A stretch of DNA of 64,000 nucleotides from assembly GCA_002402105.1 (NCBI GenBank), contig NVVD01000008.1, forward strand, positions 50,773 to 114,772. The letters run 5' to 3'. The DNA is from Candidatus Cloacimonadota bacterium. Lineage in GTDB: Bacteria > Muiribacteriota > UBA6191. The position numbers were made by a program, and so were the translations under genes. This document shows positions 50,390-58,843 of this stretch, one piece after another (position 1 is the first letter of the stretch; the number at the start of each line of letters is the position of its first letter). The notes under the pieces were generated by a model that did not search any database, was not told the origin of the DNA, and saw only the letters and a list, made by a program, of their open reading frames with translations.

Positions 50390-51208
50390 TTATATCTCTT
50401 TGATGTATTGTTTTACTAATTTAACAACCTTTGGAGTGGCTAAATTTGCGGCTTCAACTACTGCATTATGACATTCTTCGTGAGTATCGTGACCAGTAGC
50501 CATATTTGTAATTACAGAAAGGCCCAGAACATTTTTAATGCCGTTGTGTTTGGCAGCGATAACTTCGGGGACAGTACTCATTCCAACTGCATCTCCAATT
50601 TGAGCAAAGAATCTAAGCTCTGCTCTAGTTTCGTAACTAGGGCCAGTAACCGCAATATAAGTACCTTTTTGAATTTTGATTCCTTGGTCTAAACAGATTT
50701 TTTCGACCTTTGAAATTTGATTTTTGGAGTAGGGTTGGGACATATCTGGAAAACGTGGTCCGAGTTCTTCGTGGTTTTTGCCAACTAATGGATTTTGAAA
50801 CATAAAGTTGATGTGGTCTTCAATTAACATAATATCACCGACTGAGAAGTTATGATTTAATCCACCAGCTGCATTGGTTACAATTAAAGATTGTACGCCA
50901 AGTGCTGCTAACACTCTAACAGGAAATGTCACTTTTTCTATGGAGTAGCCTTCATAGAAGTGAAATCTGCCTTGAAATGCTGCAACGGTTTTATTTCCGA
51001 GCTTGCCAATAACCAAACGATTTTTATGTCCTTTCACATTTCCTGATTGAAAATGAGGGATATTACTGTAGGGGATGCTAACAGGGTTAGTAATTTCATC
51101 AGCTATTGGTCCAAGGCCTGTACCACAAATAATACCAAGATCTATTTTTGAGGGGCTTTTAGATTGAATATAAGCTACGGCTTCTTTTATTGCGTTTAAT
51201 ATTGTCAT
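50390..51208 (-). CDS. purine nucleoside phosphorylase (trimeric PNP type)
   Basis: A 272-residue enzyme of purine salvage that splits purine nucleosides with phosphate. IICGTGLGPIADEI is the phosphate-binding start, and FQGRFHFYEGYSIEKVTFPV and IVTNAAGGLN are conserved in the mammalian-like/PunA group. VGMSTVPEVIAAKHNGIKN is also characteristic, and SVITNMATG ends the active site. AGGA precedes the ATG. It lies 25 bases after fur and 58 bases before prfA on the same strand. Confidence 0.93.
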   Translation of the reverse strand: MTILNAIKEAVAYIQSKSPSKIDLGIICGTGLGPIADEITNPVSIPYSNIPHFQSGNVKGHKNRLVIGKLGNKTVAAFQGRFHFYEGYSIEKVTFPVRVLAALGVQSLIVTNAAGGLNHNFSVGDIMLIEDHINFMFQNPLVGKNHEELGPRFPDMSQPYSKNQISKVEKICLDQGIKIQKGTYIAVTGPSYETRAELRFFAQIGDAVGMSTVPEVIAAKHNGIKNVLGLSVITNMATGHDTHEECHNAVVEAANLATPKVVKLVKQYIKEI

Positions 51209-51233
51209 GTTTTTCCTGTTATAATTTAGAGGA

Positions 51234-51686
51234 CTAAATACTGTTGTGATCGTTACAGATTCCGTATAACTCTAGTTTGTGGTCAATTATTTTAAAATTA
51301 TTTTCTTCAGCAATTTTTTCTTGAAGATTTTCAATTTCAATGCTTTCAAACTCGATAATCTTTCCGCATTCTGTGCAAATTAAATGATCGTGGTGATTTG
51401 TTTCAAAGCTATTTTCATACCGAGTATAACGGTCTCCAAATTGATGTTCTCTTGCAAGCCCACAATCATTTAGTAGTTTTAAGGTTCTGTAGACAGTAGA
51501 AAAACCAATTTTGCTATTTGTTTTTTTGAAACTTAAATGAAGGTCTTCAGCACTAATATGTTTTTTTGAATTTAAAAATTGAGTCAAGATTTCTTGTCTT
51601 TGTTTTGTCAATTTAAGAGATTGTTTTTTTAAGTATGATTCAAATAATGTGAATGCTCTTTGAATTTGATTATCTGTAGATTTCAT
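51234..51686 (-). CDS. Fur-family metal-responsive repressor
   Basis: A 150-residue Fur-fold regulator. The winged helix spans residues 15-90 (LTKQRQEILTQFL, FSTVYRTLKLLNDCGLA). The dimerisation domain has the HHDHLICTECGKIIEF metal motif, containing the first CxxC. The second structural Cys pair is reduced to CNDH at the C-terminus. Whether it senses iron (Fur), zinc (Zur) or peroxide (PerR) cannot be settled from sequence. It is the first gene of the minus-strand series that continues with the nucleoside phosphorylase. I found no clear Fur box in the 213-base divergent region upstream. Confidence 0.9.
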   Translation of the reverse strand: MKSTDNQIQRAFTLFESYLKKQSLKLTKQRQEILTQFLNSKKHISAEDLHLSFKKTNSKIGFSTVYRTLKLLNDCGLAREHQFGDRYTRYENSFETNHHDHLICTECGKIIEFESIEIENLQEKIAEENNFKIIDHKLELYGICNDHNSI

Positions 51687-51899
51687 AAATTTAATATTTG
51701 ATAGGTCGTTTAAATGAAAAAAAAGTATAGCATAGTGGATGACTAGTGAAAATGGTATTTTATAGATATTTTGACTTTAAAGTGGTGCAAAAAGGAAAAA
51801 GGAATACAAAAAATAGCCTAATTTTCTTTTTTTTGTTAACTTAACTCTAGCTTTTTACCGAAGTACACAAGATAAAAATTTGGTAATAAAGGCAAAAAC

Positions 51900-53036
51900 A
51901 TGTTAAAACTTTTTCAGAGCAATACATATTTAATCTGGGTTTCGATGCTGGTCTTAGTGGCAGTATTACAAGGAATTGCAATTTCTAAAGATAAGGTAAG
52001 CCCAGAGTTTATTGCGAGCTTAAGCATCTCAGAAAGCTTTTCTTTAGAAAATAGCCCGAATGCTTCTAAGAAAATAGAAAAAAATACTTTTAATAAAATG
52101 TATACCGTTAGTATGGCAAGACCAGTTTCTAAACCTCCAATTAAGCAAAATTTTGTTGAGATTGATTCGTTAAAAGATATTCCAGATAGCCCTTTGACAT
52201 ACGAAGAAGTAAAAAAAGTACCATCTCTAATTTTAAAGTTTGATGAAATTCATCAGGTAAAAATTGAGGCCAGTAATAAGGTAGTTAAAACCCCAAAAAT
52301 TTCACCTCAATATATTTTTCATAAAGTGAGAAAAGGGGAGACATTGGGTCAAATTGCAAAAATGTATGAACTAAAAGTTAATCAATTGATATTATATAAT
52401 GATATTAATGACCCAGATCAAATTTACCCTGGTTTTGAACTGAAGGTACATTTTAATCCAAACTTTAAGCATATAGTCAGAAATGGAGATACTTTGTGGT
52501 CTATTTCTAGAATGTATGGAGTTTTAGCAAAAGAGATTAGAGAGTGGAATCATATGGGAGCAAGTTCAGTACGAACGGGTTGGTCATTAACAATTAGAAT
52601 TAAAGATATTTCACAATCAAATATTCAAAGAATTTTAAAAGCAAGAAAAAGAAAATCACGTTTTATATGGCCTTATAGAGGTAGAATGGGTGATAAAATG
52701 GGATGGAGAACCCATCCTGTAACAAAAAAAAGAAATCACCATAATGGTGTTGATATAGCGGGCCCTATAGGTGCAAAAATATTTGCCGTTGATTCTGGAG
52801 TAGTAATTCATGCAAGGTTTTCTAATATTTCTGGGAACCTAATCATTATTAAGCACTCTAATGGATATAATAGTAGATATGCTCATTGTTCTAAAATGAT
52901 GGTAAGGGTTGGTCAAAAAATAAAGCAAGGTCAAAAAATTGCAGAAATAGGAAATACTGGTAGGGTTACTGGAGCTCACTTACATTTTGAATTAAGAAAA
53001 GGTAAAAAAGTTTTAGATCCTTTAAAGTACCTTTAA
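51900..53036 (+). CDS. membrane-anchored LysM-M23 peptidoglycan endopeptidase (NlpD/MepM-like)
   Basis: A 378-residue protein. A hydrophobic segment at about 11-28 should anchor it or act as a signal. A Lys/Pro-rich linker follows, then two LysM domains at about 137-182 (HKVRKGETLGQIAKMY) and 189-236 (HIVRNGDTLWSISRMY). The M23 domain at about 262-378 has the zinc residues in HHNGVDIAG and HLHFEL, with RYAHCSKM between. All zinc ligands are present, so it can be an active endopeptidase and not only an activator. It is divergent from fur and precedes the lipid A operon. Confidence 0.93.
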   Translation: MLKLFQSNTYLIWVSMLVLVAVLQGIAISKDKVSPEFIASLSISESFSLENSPNASKKIEKNTFNKMYTVSMARPVSKPPIKQNFVEIDSLKDIPDSPLTYEEVKKVPSLILKFDEIHQVKIEASNKVVKTPKISPQYIFHKVRKGETLGQIAKMYELKVNQLILYNDINDPDQIYPGFELKVHFNPNFKHIVRNGDTLWSISRMYGVLAKEIREWNHMGASSVRTGWSLTIRIKDISQSNIQRILKARKRKSRFIWPYRGRMGDKMGWRTHPVTKKRNHHNGVDIAGPIGAKIFAVDSGVVIHARFSNISGNLIIIKHSNGYNSRYAHCSKMMVRVGQKIKQGQKIAEIGNTGRVTGAHLHFELRKGKKVLDPLKYL

Positions 53037-53118
53037 ATAATTGATATTTAGTTTTTATAAGGTGGTAAAAGTAAAAAAAAAGGGTGTAATAGACTTATTG
53101 CTATTGCCTACTTTTCCC

Positions 53119-53147
53119 TTGTAATTCTAATTTAGATTTCGTACACT
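53119..53147 (+). promoter_or_regulatory. sigma70-type promoter for the skp-lipid A operon
   Basis: TTGTAA at 53119-53124 and TACACT at 53142-53147 are 17 bases apart, about 80 bases before skp. Just upstream (53068-53115) an AAAAGTA/TACTTTT inverted repeat with an inner AATAG/CTATT pair could weakly end the peptidase transcript. Confidence 0.4.
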
Positions 53148-53225
53148 AGACTAAATAATATCGTGGTTAAATTTAGATAAAAGATTTAGCAAAATTTCAT
53201 AAAACAGAAACTGGAGAATTAAGAG

Positions 53226-53750
53226 ATGAAAAAAGTTATAGCAGGTTTATTTATTTTTATAGGATTTATTGGATCATTTCAAGCAGCAGGGTTAAAGGTT
53301 GGAATTGTCGATATGGGGAAAGTTCTTTTTTACTTTGATGAGGTAAAAGTGCTTAGAATCACTATGGCAAATCGAGAAAGCCGTTATCAAGCAGAGTTAA
53401 ATCAACAAGAAATGGAAATCAAACAAATTCAAAAAAAGATAGCAGATCCAAGTACCAAAGAAATAGAAAAAGAAAGGCTAGAAAAACAAGTATCTAGAGA
53501 GATATTAGCTCTTCAAAGAAAGTTTGATTCCTATAAAAAAAAGCTAGATGGTGACAAAGAATCTGAATTAGACCGTTTAAAAAAAGATATTTATAAAGAA
53601 ATTAAGACTTTAGCTAAACGAAAAAAGTTTGACTTTGTATTTGATAAACAGTCTGTTCATTACGGAAATACAATAGATTTAACAGATTCTTTAATTGACA
53701 GATTGAATAATTCATCAGGAAAATTTAAGTCAAAATCAAAGAGAAGATGA
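53226..53750 (+). CDS. skp: OmpH/Skp-family periplasmic chaperone
   Basis: A 174-residue secreted protein. The signal peptide [20 protein letters not shown] is followed by [20 protein letters not shown], the usual Skp start. A long charged coiled-coil hairpin spans about 50-130, and a short beta return ends in [14 protein letters not shown]. Skp holds unfolded outer-membrane proteins in the periplasm. Its place before lpxD is conserved in many diderms. The stop overlaps the lpxD start (ATGA). Confidence 0.92.
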   Translation: MKKVIAGLFIFIGFIGSFQAAGLKVGIVDMGKVLFYFDEVKVLRITMANRESRYQAELNQQEMEIKQIQKKIADPSTKEIEKERLEKQVSREILALQRKFDSYKKKLDGDKESELDRLKKDIYKEIKTLAKRKKFDFVFDKQSVHYGNTIDLTDSLIDRLNNSSGKFKSKSKRR

Positions 53751-54763
53751 AAAAAGTTTTATTTAAAGAAATAAAAAATACCATTCAAGGAGAGTGGAGT
53801 GGTTCATTAGAAGGCTCTGTAAATTCAGTAGCAGAAATTGAACAAGCTCAAGAAAGCGATTTAGTTTATGCAACGAATGAAAATTATGTTGCAAAAATCA
53901 ATGAAAGTTCTTGTGGCTTTGCTATTATTCCTTTTGGAAAATGGGATTTAAACTGTCCATATATTATGGTTAAAAATCCCTACTTTTCCTTTGCTAAAAT
54001 TCTTGAACTATTTCAAGAAAAAGCTTCTTCACAAATTGGTGTATCTTCTTTAGCAAATATTCACCCCAGTGTAAAAATGGGTAAAAATGTAAGTATTTAT
54101 CCAGGGGTTTTTATTGGTGAATCTGTTTCTATTGGTGATAATACTATTATAATGGCTAATACATCAGTGGCTAAATCAAGTACTATTGGTAAAGATTGCT
54201 TGGTTTATTCAAATGTTTCTATTCGTGAAAACACTGAAATTAAAAATAGAGTAATTATTCAATGCAATGCTGTAATTGCTAGTGATGGTTACGGGTTTGT
54301 TTTTCATGAGGGAGAGCATTATAAGATTCCTCAAATTGGGAAAGTTATTTTAGAAGACGATGTTGAGATTGGTGCAAATGCTTGTGTTGATCGAGCTACT
54401 TTTGGTGTTACTCGTATTGGAGCTGGTACAAAAATAGATAACTTGGTTCAAATAGGGCATAATGTTGAAATGGGTAGAGGCTGTTTAATGGCTTCTCAGT
54501 CAGGTATTTCTGGCTCAACAAAAGTAGGAAATTTCGTGACTTTTGGGGGTCAATCAGGAAGCGTTGGGCATATTAACATTGGCTCAAAGTCGATAATTTA
54601 TGCTAGAGGTGTTGCGACCCAAGAAATAAAAGAGAGTTCAAAAATCTCAGGCTTTCCAGGAAGATCACACCGAGAAGAACTAAGAGCTTTAGCTAGTGCA
54701 AGAAAAATTCCAAGCTTGATTAAAAATGTAAAAAAAATGATGAAACATCTAGATTTGGATTAG
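53747..54763 (+). CDS. lpxD: UDP-3-O-acylglucosamine N-acyltransferase LpxD
   Basis: A 338-residue acyltransferase that adds the N-linked hydroxyacyl chain to the lipid A precursor. The N-terminal uridine-binding domain (to about 100) is followed by left-handed beta-helix repeats ([18 protein letters not shown]). The catalytic-region signature [18 protein letters not shown] is diagnostic, and [11 protein letters not shown] supplies the family His region. A C-terminal helix ends the protein ([13 protein letters not shown]). It overlaps skp at its start and lies seven bases before lpxC-fabZ. Confidence 0.95.
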   Translation: MKKVLFKEIKNTIQGEWSGSLEGSVNSVAEIEQAQESDLVYATNENYVAKINESSCGFAIIPFGKWDLNCPYIMVKNPYFSFAKILELFQEKASSQIGVSSLANIHPSVKMGKNVSIYPGVFIGESVSIGDNTIIMANTSVAKSSTIGKDCLVYSNVSIRENTEIKNRVIIQCNAVIASDGYGFVFHEGEHYKIPQIGKVILEDDVEIGANACVDRATFGVTRIGAGTKIDNLVQIGHNVEMGRGCLMASQSGISGSTKVGNFVTFGGQSGSVGHINIGSKSIIYARGVATQEIKESSKISGFPGRSHREELRALASARKIPSLIKNVKKMMKHLDLD

Positions 54764-54770
54764 GTAAGAA

Positions 54771-56051
54771 ATGAATCAAAAAACCTTAAAAAAAGCGGTA
54801 AGCTTTAAAGATATTGGTCTTCATACAGGTAAAGCAGTTACAATGACTGTAAAGCCTGCTCCTCCAGAAACAGGTATTGTTTTTGTAAAAACTCATAAAA
54901 ACAATATAAAACTAAAAGTAAACTTAGATCATGTTGAAGGTGTTTCAAGAGGAACAAACTTAACTTATGGTGAAGAGACTATCTATACTTTTGAACATTT
55001 GATGGCAGCGATTGCCGCTTGTAATTTAACAAACCTTGAGATTGAATTAGATGCAGATGAACCACCAATTTTAGATGGTAGCTCTATTATTTTTTATGAT
55101 GAGTTTAAAAAAGTAGGGATTGAAGAACAAGATAAGATAAGAATGGTGTTTAAAGTTGTAAAACCAAGCATTATTGAAGATAATGGGGCAATGCTCATGG
55201 CATACCCAGATAACTCTTTTAGTATTGATTATGTTTTATCCTATCCAAATACATATATTGGGACTCAACACATAAATGTTAATTTGAGTGAAATAGATTT
55301 TGGAGAAAAACTTCTTAAAGCTAGGACTTTTTGTTTATTGCAAGAGGTTGAGTTACAAAGAAAAATTGGTCAAGCTCTTGGGGGCTCTTTAGAAAATGCT
55401 CTTGTTGTTGATGGAGATCAATTAGTCAATAAAGAAGGGCTTCGTTTTGAAAATGAATTTGCTTGGCATAAAATATTAGATTTTTTTGGAGATATGAATA
55501 TTTTAGGTGCAGAGATTAAGGGCAGATTTGTTGGAATTAAATCGGGTCATCGATTAAACTCAGGTCTTTTAAAAAAGATGCTTTTAGATGGCTCTTTGAT
55601 TATGGAAAACCCATGGTTAAATAAAGATGTTCTTGAATTACAAGATATTAAAACTATACTGCCTCATAGATATCCTTTTTTGCTTGTAGACAGAATCATC
55701 AAAATGGATAGTGGTGTATGTGCTACTGGTATAAAAGCTGTAACTGGCAACGAAGAGTTTTTTAATGGTCATTTTCCAGATACTCCTATCATGCCTGGTG
55801 TATTAATAGTTGAAGCTTTAGCCCAAGTTGGTGGAGTTTGTTTGTTATCTATGTCTCAACATATTGGTAGAACTCCATATTTTATGGGGCTGGAGCAAGT
55901 AAAATTTCGCCGACCTGTTCGTCCTGGAGATTTACTAGAACTAGAAATTGAGGTATTGAAAGTTCGGGGGTCAACGGGTAAAATATCTGGTAAAGCTAAA
56001 GTAAATGGTAAGGTACATGTTGAAGCTAAATTGAGTTTTATGCTCAAGTAG
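54771..56051 (+). CDS. lpxC/fabZ: bifunctional LpxC-FabZ fusion
   Basis: A 426-residue fusion of two lipid A/fatty acid enzymes. Residues 1-275 are LpxC, the zinc deacetylase that commits UDP-acyl-GlcNAc to lipid A. Visible are GLHTGKAVTM, the TFEHLMAA zinc His, DEPPILDGSS, and HKILDFFGD with the other zinc His and Asp. Residues 285-426 are FabZ, the hydroxyacyl-ACP dehydratase, with LPHRYPFLLVDRI, the catalytic NGHFPDTPIMPGV and VEALAQVGG. The two halves run in one frame. Fused LpxC-FabZ is known from Bacteroidetes and several related or uncultivated diderm phyla but not from most Proteobacteria. lpxA follows after 22 bases. Confidence 0.95.
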   Translation: MNQKTLKKAVSFKDIGLHTGKAVTMTVKPAPPETGIVFVKTHKNNIKLKVNLDHVEGVSRGTNLTYGEETIYTFEHLMAAIAACNLTNLEIELDADEPPILDGSSIIFYDEFKKVGIEEQDKIRMVFKVVKPSIIEDNGAMLMAYPDNSFSIDYVLSYPNTYIGTQHINVNLSEIDFGEKLLKARTFCLLQEVELQRKIGQALGGSLENALVVDGDQLVNKEGLRFENEFAWHKILDFFGDMNILGAEIKGRFVGIKSGHRLNSGLLKKMLLDGSLIMENPWLNKDVLELQDIKTILPHRYPFLLVDRIIKMDSGVCATGIKAVTGNEEFFNGHFPDTPIMPGVLIVEALAQVGGVCLLSMSQHIGRTPYFMGLEQVKFRRPVRPGDLLELEIEVLKVRGSTGKISGKAKVNGKVHVEAKLSFMLK

Positions 56052-56073
56052 TCTTTAAAAGAAAGAAGATAAA

Positions 56074-56853
56074 ATGGTTGATATTCATCCAACAGCCCAT
56101 GTATCTGAGGGTGTAGAACTCGGAGAAAATGTTGTAATAGGTCCTTATAGTATTGTTGAAAAAAACGCTGTTATTGGTGATGGTAGTATTATTAAAAGTC
56201 ATGTATTCATTGGTGAAGATACGACTATAGGTAAAGAGAATACTATCTATCAGGGCGCTATTGTAGGCTCTTTAACACAAGATTTAAAATATCAGGGCGG
56301 CAGAACATTTTTAGATATTGGTGATAACAATATTATTAGAGAGTATGTAACTATTAATCGTGGTACAGGAGATGGAGAACGAACTATCGTTGGAAATCAA
56401 AACACTTTTTTAGCATATACTCATATAGCGCATGATTGTATTTTGGGTAACAAAATTATTATGTCTAACTTATCTACAATTGCAGGGCACTCTCAAGTGG
56501 CAGATAGTGTGGTTATATCTGGGTATGTTGGTGTCCATCAATTTTGTAAAATAGGGACAATGGCAATGATTGGTGGAATGTCTAAAGTAACTAAAGATGT
56601 TCCTCCATATGTAAAAGTTCAAGGTAATCCAGCCTATGTGTTTGGTTTAAACTCTGTTGGTCTGGAGAGAAATGGAGTTAATAAAGAGGATAGAAGGGTT
56701 TTAAGAAGAGCTTACCATTATTTATATCGTTCAGGTTATAATGTTTCTCAGGCAATTGAGGAAATAAAAAAAGAGTTAGAAATGATTGATGTTCTTTTGG
56801 TATTTTTAGACTTCTTAGAAACAAGTGAAAGAGGGATTGTAAAAAGTAAATAA
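56074..56853 (+). CDS. lpxA: UDP-N-acetylglucosamine acyltransferase LpxA
   Basis: A 259-residue acyltransferase for the first step of lipid A synthesis. The beta-helix begins VDIHPTAHVSEGVELGEN. The catalytic His lies in AYTHIAHDCILG, and the ruler/substrate region has GYVGVHQFCKIG. The C-terminal helical domain starts near residue 195 (LNSVGLERNGVNKEDRRVLR) as in the family. It ends the skp-lpxD-lpxC/fabZ-lpxA series; comFC follows after four bases, so the flagellar block may share its transcript. Confidence 0.95.
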   Translation: MVDIHPTAHVSEGVELGENVVIGPYSIVEKNAVIGDGSIIKSHVFIGEDTTIGKENTIYQGAIVGSLTQDLKYQGGRTFLDIGDNNIIREYVTINRGTGDGERTIVGNQNTFLAYTHIAHDCILGNKIIMSNLSTIAGHSQVADSVVISGYVGVHQFCKIGTMAMIGGMSKVTKDVPPYVKVQGNPAYVFGLNSVGLERNGVNKEDRRVLRRAYHYLYRSGYNVSQAIEEIKKELEMIDVLLVFLDFLETSERGIVKSK

Positions 56854-56857
56854 TTGT

Positions 56858-57535
56858 ATGAAATATAAGATATTTAATTTTTTAAAAGCTTTGTTTTATC
56901 CTAAAGCTTGTCTTGTCTGTAATATATCGGGTGAGACTTTTTTTTGCCAAAAATGTTTTGAAAAACTATTCTTGCTTACAAAATGTTTGAGATGTGGACA
57001 AGTTCTGGAGGATTTTAATTGTAAGTTTTGCTCAAATTTGTTTGAATGTGATAGTTTTTGTATAATGAGTGAATATTCTAAGCTTCAAAACTTCGTTTAT
57101 AAAAATAAATTAGAGCCTTTATATAGTAACTCAACAAATTTTTCATTGAGTAAGTTTATCAAAAAAATTGATAGAAACTTTAATGATATTTGTTTTGTTC
57201 CTACAAGAAGCGGCTCTCATTGGATGTATTTATATTTAAATGAAGTAGATAAGAGGAAGGTTTTTGCACCTTTGCTTAAAAATCCACTAAAATTGTCACA
57301 AAAGCTATTAAATCGTGATGATAGAATAATAAACTCTATGAATCTCTTTATTAGAAGTGACGATTTAAGAGAAAACTTAGATTCAATTCTTTTAATTGAT
57401 GATGTATTGAGTACTGGAAACAGTCTTAAATCAGCAATTAATGAATTGAAAATGATTGGTTATAAAAATATTTTTGTTTTGATATTTTCTTATCAAAAAA
57501 TAAAAAAAGTAATAGGAGAAAGTGATGAAAAGTGA
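56858..57535 (+). CDS. ComFC-like phosphoribosyltransferase-fold protein
   Basis: A 225-residue ComF-family protein. The N-terminal zinc ribbon has four Cys pairs (CLVCN, CQKC, CLRC, CKFC). The C-terminal PRTase domain has the PRPP-binding loop ILLIDDVLSTGNSL. ComFC is needed for DNA uptake in competent bacteria, but it is also widespread in species without known competence. Its place before a yvyF-like gene and flgM copies the Bacillus order. It overlaps the next gene by 11 bases. Confidence 0.85.
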   Translation: MKYKIFNFLKALFYPKACLVCNISGETFFCQKCFEKLFLLTKCLRCGQVLEDFNCKFCSNLFECDSFCIMSEYSKLQNFVYKNKLEPLYSNSTNFSLSKFIKKIDRNFNDICFVPTRSGSHWMYLYLNEVDKRKVFAPLLKNPLKLSQKLLNRDDRIINSMNLFIRSDDLRENLDSILLIDDVLSTGNSLKSAINELKMIGYKNIFVLIFSYQKIKKVIGESDEK

Positions 57536-57722
57536 TCAAGATATTGAAAGACTATTAAGAGGTGAAACTCCTGGAGCTGTAGAGCTAGAAAATTTTCAAA
57601 AAATTCGAGACTTCTTAAGAAGTAATCCTGGTAGCGCAGTTGATGAAATTGCTTTAGGAACAGGAGTTGATGAAAGAATTATTTTGAGGCTTATTAATAG
57701 TGGAAAACTATTAAAAAGGTAG
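57525..57722 (+). CDS. small YvyF/TIGR03826-like flagellar-operon helix-turn-helix protein
   Basis: A 65-residue protein. Its second half, IRDFLRSNPGSAVDEIALGT then GVDERIILRLINSGKL, is the winged-helix part of the YvyF family. That family is found between comFC and flgM in Bacillus and relatives. The zinc-finger half that precedes this part in Firmicute members is absent. In its place is a short acidic segment, so this is a minimal version. I chose the ATG at 57525 (AGGAG six bases before it). A regulatory role in flagellar expression is inferred from position and fold. Confidence 0.7.
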   Translation: MKSDQDIERLLRGETPGAVELENFQKIRDFLRSNPGSAVDEIALGTGVDERIILRLINSGKLLKR

Positions 57723-57810
57723 AAATATCAAACTGTAGTAAAAAGAGAAGAAAATAAGAGTAGTTGAGAGTTATTACTAGTTATATCCAATATTCGGCTA
57801 AATATAGAGT

Positions 57811-57838
57811 TAAATAACTGGTACTTTTAAGACGATAC
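57811..57838 (+). promoter_or_regulatory. candidate sigma28 (FliA-type) promoter before flgM
   Basis: TAAA at 57811-57814 and GACGATAC at 57831-57838 are 16 bases apart. The flagellar sigma28 consensus is TAAA, about 15 bases, then GCCGATAA, so six of eight -10 positions match. The site lies 38 bases before the flgM ATG, which is the right place for a late flagellar class promoter. Confidence 0.45.
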
Positions 57839-57875
57839 ATTAGTATCAGTCATTTAAAAAAGAAAGGTGAAGACC

Positions 57876-58262
57876 ATGAAAATTAATGGTTCAAAACCCT
57901 ACTTACCAATTGAGAATAAAAAATCAAATAATAGGGTTGGTAAGCAAAGCTTTGATAAAAGCTTAGAAAAAGCATCAAAACCAGAGATAAAAGACTCTGT
58001 TAAGTTGGGTTCAAACCCTGCTCCAGTTAGTAATAGTTATAGTAATTTATCATTAACAGGAGTCGGTAAACCAGTGGCTTCTAGTAATGTTGAAGCGGTA
58101 ACTAAAAGAGTCTTAAACTCTAGCGAAGAAGTAAACGCTAAAGTTCAAGAAATTAAAAATTTAATAGATAAAGATGGCGCTCAAGCATACTTTGATACTG
58201 TTGATACAGAAAAAGTAGCACAAAAGCTATTGAAATCAGGAAGTTTTGACGACTTAATATAA
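57876..58262 (+). CDS. flgM: FlgM-like anti-sigma28 factor
   Basis: A 128-residue protein with a low-complexity, probably disordered N-terminal half (Lys, Ser, Asn and Pro). The helical C-terminal half reads VNAKVQEIKNLIDKDGAQAY then VDTEKVAQKLLKSG. This is the FlgM pattern in which the last helices hold sigma28. The position between the yvyF-like gene and flgN supports the assignment. It is longer than the usual 90-100 residues, the extra length being in the N-terminal part. AAAGGTGA lies five bases before the chosen ATG. Confidence 0.8.
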   Translation: MKINGSKPYLPIENKKSNNRVGKQSFDKSLEKASKPEIKDSVKLGSNPAPVSNSYSNLSLTGVGKPVASSNVEAVTKRVLNSSEEVNAKVQEIKNLIDKDGAQAYFDTVDTEKVAQKLLKSGSFDDLI

Positions 58263-58263
58263 G

Positions 58264-58737
58264 ATGAAAATTATAAGAGAAGTACATAGTAATCTTGAAG
58301 AGCAATTAGGAGCTTATGAAAAGCTCTTATCTTTTGCTCAAGAAAAAAATGTTCTTCTTTCCGACTCTTCTGATCGTGATAAGGCAAAAAAGCTTGAGAC
58401 ATTGGTTAAAAGAGAGGTAGAGGTTATACAGGTTTTACAAGAGCTTGAAAAAAACAGAGTTCAGGCCTGTGATGATGAAAAGTACGTTGAAGCTATTAAA
58501 CAAGTTGATAAAGTTGAAGAAATTCTTTCTCCAATTAAAAAAAGTTTAAAGTCAGTTGTTTTAGAATTAAAAAATCTTAATGACAGAAATAGCCTTTTAA
58601 TTGGTGTTTCTTTGAAGATAGTGAATAAAATTTTTAGTGTCCTTCGTGATATTAAGTGTGGAAATAAAAGCACTTACTCTCGGATTAACAAAAAAAATAT
58701 CGCCACTTCTTATCGATCAGTAAACTTTACTGTATAA
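58264..58737 (+). CDS. FlgN-like export chaperone for FlgK/FlgL
   Basis: A 157-residue protein, almost wholly helical (LEEQLGAYEKLLSFAQEKNV and VLQELEKNRVQACDD). This helical bundle pattern, the length, and its place between flgM and flgK fit FlgN, which escorts the hook-filament junction proteins to the export gate. FlgN sequences are poorly conserved, so the call rests heavily on context. It starts one base after the flgM stop. Confidence 0.75.
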   Translation: MKIIREVHSNLEEQLGAYEKLLSFAQEKNVLLSDSSDRDKAKKLETLVKREVEVIQVLQELEKNRVQACDDEKYVEAIKQVDKVEEILSPIKKSLKSVVLELKNLNDRNSLLIGVSLKIVNKIFSVLRDIKCGNKSTYSRINKKNIATSYRSVNFTV

Positions 58738-58772
58738 AATATTTTGCATGGATTAGCAATTTTTGGCTAAGG

Positions 58773-58819
58773 AAAGCCTAACATTTTTCAAATTTTTGAA
58801 ATGTGTTAGGCTTTTTTTT
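58773..58819 (+). terminator. rho-independent terminator between flgN and flgK
   Basis: AAAGCCTAACA pairs with TGTTAGGCTTT around an inner TCAA/TTGA pair, and a T-run follows. It ends 24 bases before the flgK ATG, leaving no room for a separate promoter behind it. Either flgK is made by read-through or its promoter lies upstream of the hairpin. Confidence 0.85.
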
Positions 58820-58843
58820 GTCCAAAAAGTTTGGGGGCCTATT

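Noticed and set aside
53068..53115. Hairpin after the M23 peptidase as a firm terminator
   Set aside because: The stem is AT-only at its base with large internal loops and no T-run of usable length; it is mentioned only as a weak possibility.
57723..57866. Small gene or RNA between the yvyF-like gene and flgM
   Set aside because: No frame of useful length and no stable fold; only the sigma28-like promoter could be supported.
58763..58843. N-terminal extension of FlgK
   Set aside because: The codons span a rho-independent terminator and encode nothing found in FlgK; the ATG at 58844 gives the family start.
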